A stretch of DNA of 64,000 nt, from positions 654,001-718,000 of the forward strand of contig NZ_CP015411.1 of assembly GCF_001750165.1 (NCBI RefSeq), written 5' to 3'. This document shows positions 57,859-64,000 of the stretch, in pieces. The notes beneath the pieces are model-generated. The model was not told the DNA's origin. It saw only the letters and a list, made by a program, of their open reading frames with translations, and ran no database searches. The stretch is from Pseudoalteromonas luteoviolacea. Its GTDB lineage: Bacteria; Pseudomonadota; Gammaproteobacteria; Enterobacterales; Alteromonadaceae. Within the stretch, counting starts at the first letter, position 1, and each line of letters starts with the position of its first letter. Made by a program: the position numbers and the translations under genes.

Positions 57859-58860
57859 GTGCGTACAGCTGCGCAATTTATTTTGCTTGGATTGCTGTCA
57901 ACCTCAGTAGTCGCAACGTCGATCGATGACACGCTTAAAGAGGCGGAGGATTACTTGCGTGTCGATCCATCACGCTCATTAAAATTACTCCATGACATAC
58001 CTAAGCTTCATTCTCTGACAGATGTACAGCAATTAAGGTGGCATATTGCCGCTATGCGAGCGTCAGTCCCTACGGGGGATATGAAGCAACTGATTGATTC
58101 TCTTGAAGTGATTTTTCATCATCAAAAACACCCTTACTTTATGGATAAATTGGTCTCAATTACCAGTGCGACGGGGATCTGGCTGCGCAAAAACCATTAC
58201 ATTCATGATGCTCAAACTAGTCTTGAATGTTCATATAAACACGCCATCAATGATAGGCAAAAACTGACGATTACCAATAGCCTTGCTTTGCTTGCAAGGC
58301 AACTTGATGAGTTAGAAAAAGCCAAAGCCTTGTATGCAAAAGCCAAGCAGCTTGCACGTATCGCTGATAGAAAAAACTTACTGGCGATCATAGAAAATAA
58401 TCAAGGCATGATAGCTTTGGAAGAAGGCAATATTGGGCAAGCTGAGCTGCACTTTAGAGCTGCACTGGCTGGTTATCAAAATATTGATAAACGTTCAGGG
58501 CAAATATCAGCCGGCGTGAATTTACTGTTTGTTTTTGTTATCCAGCAGCAGTGGGTCAATTTTCAAAGGTTGTATAGCCCGACCGAAACATTGGCGCTCG
58601 CTTTTCCAAATACTGCCAAACAAGCACTCCTATTATGGCTCAACACACGATTTAAACACATGCATGGAGAGCCTTTAACTCGAGGTGAAAAAGCGCAATT
58701 AATAGAAGCTTTTGAACAATTAGACGATGACAGAATTCGGGCACTGGTGTCGTCGCATTTAACGGCTGGTATGGATATTTCAATACCGATAAAGAGTAAG
58801 CCAAAAGCTAAACGGTTTAACCGACCTTGGTTTGAAAAAGTAACCCGTTGCGATTGGTAG
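57859..58860 (+). CDS. Exported TPR-repeat protein
   Basis: 333 residues, GTG start behind GAAGGGG. Signal peptide (AAQFILLGLLSTSVVA). TPR-like helices about 110-220, including LDELEKAKALYAKAKQLARI and GNIGQAELHFRAAL. Cytoplasm-exported scaffold of unknown partner. It resembles the periplasmic half of membrane GGDEF or HTH sensors but has no such output domain. It converges on a RiPP-like peptide gene. Confidence 0.7.
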   Translation: MRTAAQFILLGLLSTSVVATSIDDTLKEAEDYLRVDPSRSLKLLHDIPKLHSLTDVQQLRWHIAAMRASVPTGDMKQLIDSLEVIFHHQKHPYFMDKLVSITSATGIWLRKNHYIHDAQTSLECSYKHAINDRQKLTITNSLALLARQLDELEKAKALYAKAKQLARIADRKNLLAIIENNQGMIALEEGNIGQAELHFRAALAGYQNIDKRSGQISAGVNLLFVFVIQQQWVNFQRLYSPTETLALAFPNTAKQALLLWLNTRFKHMHGEPLTRGEKAQLIEAFEQLDDDRIRALVSSHLTAGMDISIPIKSKPKAKRFNRPWFEKVTRCDW

Positions 58861-58948
58861 ATTTTATTGTTGTGTGAAAAGCAGAAAAGTGAATATCAAT
58901 GCCGTACAACAGCTATCGGCATTCCTTAATTGGGGAACCTGTTGGGCA

Positions 58949-59155
58949 TTAGTTACTTTGACACCAGCCTTTGCTGTTACAGCCTTTGTAAGGGGTTGTG
59001 ATACATGGGCCATTTGTCCAACATGGCATTTGTCCAGAATGGCACCAATAATCTCTAGACTCAATTGCGCCACCGCCCACTTGTTTGGTCACATCTGAAT
59101 TAATTTGCTTTTGGCTAAGTTGTTTTATGCCTTTCTTATTGAGTTTTAATTTCAT
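58949..59155 (-). CDS. RiPP-like precursor peptide with double-glycine leader
   Basis: 68 residues from the ATG at 59155 with AAGGA at good distance; the longer frame to 59242 is rejected. The N-terminal leader is basic (MKLKLNKKGIKQLSQ), then NSDVTKQVGGG, a GG-type cleavage site at residues 27-29. The core of about 39 residues is rich in Cys (38, 45, 51, 59, 65), Trp, Gly and Ser/Thr. This looks like class I lanthipeptide-like or other modified-peptide precursors often found in Pseudoalteromonas, with leader features. No modification enzyme or ABC peptidase-transporter gene is in the window, so maturation would need distant enzymes or none. Confidence 0.72.
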   Translation of the reverse strand: MKLKLNKKGIKQLSQKQINSDVTKQVGGGAIESRDYWCHSGQMPCWTNGPCITTPYKGCNSKGWCQSN

Positions 59156-59292
59156 GTTATATCCTTCTGTTTGTTTTTTGTACTCCTTCGTTAGGGTCAC
59201 AATTTCACCATAAACAGTCAATTGCAATTTTTTTATAGTCACACTTTAAGCTTATGTGGTACACAGATTGCAGTATGAAGAGGGGTCTTATA

Positions 59293-59400
59293 ATGGCGTT
59301 TAAATTGTATGGGTATCCCAAATCATCGAGTGTGATGGTAATTAGTCGCAGTTGCTTTGAATCACCCCTTCGTTTAGGGCATCTTAGAGATGATGATTAA
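59293..59400 (+). CDS. Possible small ORF
   Basis: 35 residues (MAFKLYGYPKSSS... ending LRDDD) preceded by AGAGGGG at seven bases. No homologue recognised and too short to judge by composition. Confidence 0.22.
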   Translation: MAFKLYGYPKSSSVMVISRSCFESPLRLGHLRDDD

Positions 59401-59463
59401 ATTGATATAACATAACAAAACTTATCGCTTTTGAAAGTGTATTACCTACATGGAGTTACAGTG

Positions 59464-59487
59464 ATGAGTTCAACATTAAGAGTCTGA
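59464..59487 (+). promoter_or_regulatory. Possible upstream ORF coupled to the S9 peptidase
   Basis: ATG at 59464 with GGAG eight bases before it encodes MSSTLRV and stops at 59487, two bases before the peptidase ATG, which itself has no ribosome site. Translation could be coupled. Confidence 0.35.
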
Positions 59488-59489
59488 AC

Positions 59490-61547
59490 ATGAAAAATAA
59501 GAACATGCTATCAGTGGCGATGCTAAGCGCTCAAATGCTTGCCTTGCCTGCGTTGGCGAATGATATTGGTGCCGATGATATTTGGCAATATGAAGATGTG
59601 TTTAATATAGAGTACGCAGCAGCACCAGAAGTTCACCCTGATGGTTATAAGGTCATTTATGAGCGCAGAGCCATGGATATCATGGCTGATAGTACGCGGA
59701 TAAATTTGTGGGAAGTAGACCTAAAAACGAAAACACATCAACCAGTGTTGTCCGGCATAAACCAGTTTCGTAGTGCAAAATATTCACCAGATGGTAAGCG
59801 ATTAGCCTACATTACAAATGTGGAAGGTGATAATCAGTTATATGTGCGTTGGTTGGGATCAGGGCAAACTGCTCGAGTGACCAACGTTCATCAGAGTGTG
59901 GCGAATATTAGCTGGTCCCCCGATGGTAAGTGGATTGCATTTACGATGTTTAAACCACAGAGTAAAAGCGGTATTTTTAAAGAAATGCCTAAAAAGCCTA
60001 AAGGTGCTCAGTGGGCAGGTGTTGCCACTTATATCGATGAAATAGTCTACAAACGAGATGGTGGCGGCTTTATCAAACCAGGTTATCATCATGTTTATGT
60101 TGTCCCTTCAGAGGGGGGGACACCGCGCCAATTGACTCAAGGTGCGTTTCATCATAGATCATCTATCACTTGGAGTGAAGATGGCAAGTCTCTGTATTTT
60201 AATGCTAATCGTTATGATGATTGGCAAAATAAACCGCGTCAGTCTGATATTTATCGTGTTGATATTGCTGATCGCCAGATCACCCAGATCACCGATGTGG
60301 ATGGGCCTGAATATGGCCCCCAAATAAATCATCAAAGAGATAAGATCGCTTATCTAGCCTATGAAAATAAGCACTTATCGAGTCAGAACTTTGATATTTT
60401 TATGATGGACCTAGATGGCAAAAATACCGTCAATTTAACAGCATCCCTAGACCGTCCGATCAGTTCACATCAGTGGGATAAAAAAGGGCGAGGACTGTAT
60501 TTTAGTTATGATGATCATGGTCAAAAATATGTAGGGCACGTGACTTTAAAAGGTAAAGTCACTGAAAAACTGGCGCAGTTAGGTGGTCAGTCACTGGGGC
60601 GTCCTTACACATCAGGTCAGTTCGCAGTGGCAGGAAGTGGCCGTTTGGTTGTGACCACTGCAAGCACTGAGCGTCCAGCAGATCTTGCGTTGGTTGATAA
60701 GCGTCAAAAAGTAACGTCGTTAACGGATTTAAATGCAGATTTACTGGGGCATAAAGATATCGCTCAGGTTGAGCCAATTACCGTGAAATCATCGGTTGAT
60801 GATCGCGATATTCAAGCTTGGTACGCGCTTCCGCCAAATTTTGATGCATCTAAAAAGTATCCGATGATATTGGAGATCCACGGTGGGCCTCATACAGCGT
60901 ATGGACCAAATTATAGTACAGAAGTGCAGCTTATGGCGTCCAAAGGCTATGTGGTGGTTTGGGCGAACCCTCGAGGCAGTACATCGTATGGGCAGGAGTT
61001 TGCTAATCTAATTCATCACAATTACCCATCGCAAGATTATAACGACCTGATGGACGTTGTAGATGGTATGGTGGCGAAAAAGTTTGTTGATGAAGACAAC
61101 TTATTTGTCACAGGTGGCTCAGGTGGTGGCGTCTTGACCGCTTGGATTGTTGGCAATACAGATCGTTTCAAGGCCGCAGTGGTTGCAAAGCCGGTGATCA
61201 ACTGGATAAGCTTTGCACTGACAGCAGATGCATATAATTATTATACGAAGTACTGGATGCCAGGCATGCCGTGGGAGGCCACTGAGCATTTATGGAAGCA
61301 TTCACCATTGTCGCTAGTGGGTAATGTAAAAACACCGACTATGCTACTGACAGGCGAAAATGACTACCGTACACCGATGAGCGAAACGGAACAATATTAT
61401 CAAGCTCTTCAGCTGCGCAATGTAGAAACTGCCATGGTACGTATTCCCAAAGCGGGGCATGGTATCGCTGCAAGGCCGAGTAATTTAATCCAAAAAGTGG
61501 GTAACATCATTGCTTGGTTTGAAAAATACCGAGAAGCAGATAAATAA
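59490..61547 (+). CDS. Exported S9-family (acylaminoacyl/dipeptidyl) peptidase
   Basis: 685 residues, signal peptide to about residue 24 (LPALA). The N-terminal beta-propeller, with FRSAKYSPDGKRLAYIT, NISWSPDGKWIAFTMF and SSITWSEDGKSLYFN, is followed by an alpha/beta hydrolase: ILEIHGGPHTAYG, NPRGSTSYGQEFA, nucleophile Ser544 in VTGGSGGG, Asp in LTGENDYRTP and His in KAGHGIAARPS. S9C-like serine exopeptidase for extracytoplasmic peptide breakdown. Its start lacks a Shine-Dalgarno but follows a coupled uORF. Confidence 0.92.
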   Translation: MKNKNMLSVAMLSAQMLALPALANDIGADDIWQYEDVFNIEYAAAPEVHPDGYKVIYERRAMDIMADSTRINLWEVDLKTKTHQPVLSGINQFRSAKYSPDGKRLAYITNVEGDNQLYVRWLGSGQTARVTNVHQSVANISWSPDGKWIAFTMFKPQSKSGIFKEMPKKPKGAQWAGVATYIDEIVYKRDGGGFIKPGYHHVYVVPSEGGTPRQLTQGAFHHRSSITWSEDGKSLYFNANRYDDWQNKPRQSDIYRVDIADRQITQITDVDGPEYGPQINHQRDKIAYLAYENKHLSSQNFDIFMMDLDGKNTVNLTASLDRPISSHQWDKKGRGLYFSYDDHGQKYVGHVTLKGKVTEKLAQLGGQSLGRPYTSGQFAVAGSGRLVVTTASTERPADLALVDKRQKVTSLTDLNADLLGHKDIAQVEPITVKSSVDDRDIQAWYALPPNFDASKKYPMILEIHGGPHTAYGPNYSTEVQLMASKGYVVVWANPRGSTSYGQEFANLIHHNYPSQDYNDLMDVVDGMVAKKFVDEDNLFVTGGSGGGVLTAWIVGNTDRFKAAVVAKPVINWISFALTADAYNYYTKYWMPGMPWEATEHLWKHSPLSLVGNVKTPTMLLTGENDYRTPMSETEQYYQALQLRNVETAMVRIPKAGHGIAARPSNLIQKVGNIIAWFEKYREADK

Positions 61548-61557
61548 CACCACACTA

Positions 61558-61582
61558 GGGCAGTGCTTTGCTGCCCTTTCTT
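61558..61582. terminator. Bidirectional terminator between the S9 peptidase and fetB
   Basis: Stem GGGCAG/CTGCCC (61558-61563 with 61571-61576), seven-base loop, then TTTCTT on the plus strand, between convergent genes. Confidence 0.75.
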
Positions 61583-62366
61583 AAGCTAGGCTCACTTGTG
61601 GCTTACCTTCTACAGAAATGCTGCGTTTGGCAACCAACCATAAACTGACCGTAATCGTCATGCTCATCATGACAAAAATGGCCAGCATTATCATAAGCTG
61701 ATATTTAATTGCCACGATAGGAGATGCGCCCCCGAGTATTTGTCCAGTCATCATACCAGGGATTGTGACCAGTCCTGTGGTAGCCATCGTGGCAAGTATC
61801 GGGGAGAGAGCTTTGTTGAGTGCATCTTGCACAAATGGCTTTGTTGCATCGCTTGGCGAAGCGCCTAGCGACAATGCTGCTTGATATTCCGGCCAGCGTT
61901 CTTGCAGTGCACTGTAGTAGCTTTGCAAGCAAATAATATTGCTGGAGATGCTATTGCCAAGTAGCATCCCCGCTAATGGGATCATATAACGGGCGTGATA
62001 AAAAGGGTCTGGTTGAATGATGCCAAAAATCAAGATAGCCATTAATGGAATGAGCCCAGCAACTAGGCTGAGTATAACTGGCAACATGACAATGCGTTTT
62101 GGAAATTGCACCTTATTGATGATGGCACTGGCTCCCACTAATACCATGACTAACATCCATGCCAAATTGATCCAAATACTATTGAGTTCAAACAATAGCT
62201 CAAGATAAATACCGATTAAAATCAGCTGGAGTGTCATTCTTGTGATGCTAATAAGGGTTTCTTTTAATAAACCCAGCTGATAGTGCAGACTAATGCAATA
62301 AGGAATGATCAGGGTGAGGCTAAACAGGGCCAGTTGCCACCAGTGAATATCTATGACGTTTTGCAT
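61581..62366 (-). CDS. fetB: FetB-type ABC transporter permease (UPF0014)
   Basis: 261 residues, about seven membrane helices. It has the family features ISITRMTLQLILIGIYLE, YMIPLAGMLLGNSISS, EYQAALSLGASPSDATKP (the coupling-helix region), ATTGLVTIPGMMTGQILGG and AIKYQLMIM. E. coli FetAB exports iron. The ATP-binding partner fetA is not adjacent on either side, so it must be elsewhere or lost. Confidence 0.88.
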   Translation of the reverse strand: MQNVIDIHWWQLALFSLTLIIPYCISLHYQLGLLKETLISITRMTLQLILIGIYLELLFELNSIWINLAWMLVMVLVGASAIINKVQFPKRIVMLPVILSLVAGLIPLMAILIFGIIQPDPFYHARYMIPLAGMLLGNSISSNIICLQSYYSALQERWPEYQAALSLGASPSDATKPFVQDALNKALSPILATMATTGLVTIPGMMTGQILGGASPIVAIKYQLMIMLAIFVMMSMTITVSLWLVAKRSISVEGKPQVSLA

Positions 62367-62508
62367 ACTTCAAACTACTTATACTGAGCTTAAATCAGGG
62401 TGCACCATTAATAATGGGACAACGCTAACATGACCTTATGACATTTTTATTGAAAACGTCTAAGGACCATGTTGGCGGTGCAAGTCAGTAATAATATTAG
62501 TGATGAAA

Positions 62509-63141
62509 TTACACTTTTTTCAGTACAATATCGTAGCGATATTGGTTAGCTACGGTGGTTTTCTTCGCGGTCATTAAAGCTTGTTGTTCTGCTGTTTTGC
62601 TATTAAATAAACCATCACTCTGGTTAAGAGGATGCTCAGGGAAGTACATTTGTGTCAGGAGTGAATGATAGCCTCTTTTTGAAATTTTAAGGTGAACGTG
62701 CGGGGTTCTTTGTTGTGCCGCATTGAGGGGGTACGCACCTGGGAGAACTGTTTTGAAGCGAAAGTGCCCCTGTGCTTTTGTTTGTATAATTGCCCAGGCT
62801 TGAAAGTGTTCGTCAATAGGAGCATCGCTGTTGTCATGAGGGTGATGATACTTTCCGTAGCTATTGGCTTGCCACAGATCTACAGTGACGTCTTCAAGTG
62901 CGTTACCATCGGTATCAAACACTTGGCCAAAAATCTCGATGACGGTGCCTTTGGCTTTGCCTTTTTTACCTGTAACTTGCGTTAAATCAGCGTCTTTATC
63001 CTTTTGTGGTGTGATTGGGTAATAAGGCCCCTCCATTTCTCTAGGCGTTACAGTGCGTGCATGCACTTGTGTGCCAACTAAGCCAGCCAGTGAGCCTAGC
63101 GTTAAATTGCGAATAAAGTGACGGCGATTGCGTATTGTCAT
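62509..63141 (-). CDS. Tat-exported intradiol ring-cleavage dioxygenase-like protein
   Basis: 210 residues. Twin-arginine signal RNRRHFIRNL followed by LGSLAGLVGT and cleavage after HAR/VHA. Fe(III) ligand set of intradiol dioxygenases is complete: Tyr in GKYHHPH, Tyr in GAYPLN, and both His in TPHVHLKIS. PREMEGPYYP opens the domain. Related to protocatechuate 3,4-dioxygenase beta subunit, but a free-standing exported member, so the substrate is uncertain. GAGG precedes the ATG. Confidence 0.88.
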   Translation of the reverse strand: MTIRNRRHFIRNLTLGSLAGLVGTQVHARTVTPREMEGPYYPITPQKDKDADLTQVTGKKGKAKGTVIEIFGQVFDTDGNALEDVTVDLWQANSYGKYHHPHDNSDAPIDEHFQAWAIIQTKAQGHFRFKTVLPGAYPLNAAQQRTPHVHLKISKRGYHSLLTQMYFPEHPLNQSDGLFNSKTAEQQALMTAKKTTVANQYRYDIVLKKV

Positions 63142-63354
63142 TGTTAATCCTCATAACAGATGGTTAATGCACCCTGAAAGGCGTTACTTCATGTGCGCGC
63201 AATTGGCCAATGACTTCAATTGTTTGCGTATTCATGTAACTCGATGCACGGAGTTAACAAAGTATGTGTTGCAAAGAGGAGTGACGTCTTAGCATTTATC
63301 TATTATTTTAGAAAATAGAGTTTTAATAGAATCTTATGTTTATGAGAAATAAAC

Positions 63355-63999
63355 TTATTTTTCAATTTTAGAGATTTGCTCATGTCGGTAGTTGTCAAAG
63401 GTCACAGTGGAGGTTTCTTCTATATCAATAAAGAAGGAAAAAGTCCCTCGCATGTCCATTTGTGTTCGCTGCACAAGGACAGCATTGTTCACCGTCATAA
63501 ATTGCATCGTCAGGTTAAAATCGCTGATATCTGCCAGTGCAACAGGGCTAAAGGTAGCGGTATTTCGCACAGAGATTTGCTCAATATGCTGACTTTTTTT
63601 ATCAATTCTAATGTGACCGGTTAGCTTACCAATGGCATCACTACCGAGATCGGCCAGCTCAACCGGATAGCTAAAGGTGATGCTGTTGGGAGTTTCTTGA
63701 GTAAGGCTGAGCGTGTGCGTTTTCACCAGTTCCTTAATGCTGATTGAAAACCCCTCATCTTCACGTCTTTGTGCAAACTCTTTGGCTTGTTGTTGTGATG
63801 GTTCTTGGCCATTAAACAAAAGCAGCTGCCAGCGCTGGGAGGCGTCTTTGTTGGGTTGGTGTTTGGCATGTATTTCGGTTTTTTTGCCTTCTTCAATTTC
63901 AATACTATGAACAGTGTAAGACCAATGCTGCTTATTGGTTTGAGAAAATCGCTCAAGCGCAGATTCTACTAAATGAATATGTTCGCTGGACGCAGACAT
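63355..63999 (-). CDS. Exported hypothetical protein, 5' partial
   Basis: 214 residues visible; the first codon in the window is an ATG at 63999 but the reading frame may continue leftwards of the gene past the window end. The chain starts SASSEHIHLVESALERF without a signal peptide, and its first residues look like the end of one (MSASS), so the true start is probably outside. Beta-rich, with EFAQRREDEGFSISIKEL, LTGHIRIDKKSQHI and FSFFIDIEETSTVTF. No family recognised. Confidence 0.62.
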   Translation of the reverse strand: MSASSEHIHLVESALERFSQTNKQHWSYTVHSIEIEEGKKTEIHAKHQPNKDASQRWQLLLFNGQEPSQQQAKEFAQRREDEGFSISIKELVKTHTLSLTQETPNSITFSYPVELADLGSDAIGKLTGHIRIDKKSQHIEQISVRNTATFSPVALADISDFNLTMQFMTVNNAVLVQRTQMDMRGTFSFFIDIEETSTVTFDNYRHEQISKIEK

Positions 64000-64000
64000 T

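Larger units (their letters stand above)
59156..59489. other. Divergent region between the precursor peptide and S9 peptidase genes
   Basis: 334 bases. It contains a possible 35-residue plus-strand ORF (59293-59400) and a seven-codon upstream ORF (59464-59487) just before the peptidase start. Otherwise AT-rich promoter DNA. Confidence 0.45.

Noticed and set aside
1..64000. tRNA, rRNA, CRISPR array, insertion sequence, integrase or phage genes
   Set aside because: I looked for the characteristic sequences and proteins and saw none; absence by eye is not proof.

Overview
The window looks like chromosomal DNA of a marine gammaproteobacterium, most likely Pseudoalteromonas. Base composition is moderately AT-rich, and the gene content fits: classical fused ArgA, TcyP cystine carrier, many secreted peptidases, LysR/HxlR/CadC-type regulators, a TolB/TPR-type CadC and a LipL32-like lipoprotein, a family known from Leptospira and P. 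tunicata. I see no rRNA, tRNA, CRISPR array, insertion sequence or phage module. Genus-level placement is inference.

Layout. 1-6.2 kb: end of a low-molecular-weight phosphatase, an RNA repair pair (RNA ligase plus HD-Pnk end-healing enzyme), a small exported protein, a DUF6172 protein and a secreted S8 protease with a P domain. 6.4-12 kb: a membrane coiled-coil protein, then an apparent operon of NHL beta-propeller, small protein and Cache chemoreceptor. 12-16 kb: a PD40 exported protein divergent from a membrane CadC-like regulator with TPRs, then SodC. 16.3-20.2 kb: a three-ORF minus-strand operon of two STAND-like P-loop ATPases and a TPR protein. The second ATPase and the TPR ORF are joined by a perfect A AAA AAG slippery heptamer in the -1 configuration, and residues encoded just after the shift continue the ATPase family sequence as I remember it. 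This is the most interesting feature of the window. 20.4-31.6 kb: cupin, SDR/HxlR pair, TcyP, acyltransferase next to a NarL-type two-component system, S33 peptidase divergent from a membrane LytTR regulator, and a six-cysteine secreted peptide followed by a membrane-anchored glutaredoxin.

32-41.7 kb: argA with a double ArgR box, VC0807-family membrane protein, exported Cys/His protein, AbgT transporter, an orphan sdhCD pair that lacks both haem b ligands, a zinc-ribbon membrane protein whose start abuts a 47-bp palindrome containing a Fur-box-like core, and ChrA with a LysR regulator. 41.7-48.5 kb: spondin-domain lipoprotein, LysR regulator with an SbtA-type bicarbonate carrier, nth, DUF533, a small XRE regulator, a two-repeat cystatin-like protein and an orphan ExbD. 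48.6-64 kb: class C beta-lactamase-like hydrolase, a large exported three-repeat protein, CpdB-type nucleotidase, LipL32 homologue, a saccharopine-dehydrogenase-like/DUF2269/DoxX-like operon, a TPR protein, a RiPP-like double-glycine precursor peptide, an S9 peptidase, a FetB permease without adjacent FetA, a Tat-exported intradiol dioxygenase-like protein and a partial exported protein.

The theme is a heterotroph with heavy extracellular protein and nucleotide degradation, small-peptide genes and several sensory/regulatory cassettes. All gene names rest on reading the translated sequences and remembered family motifs; no database search was run.
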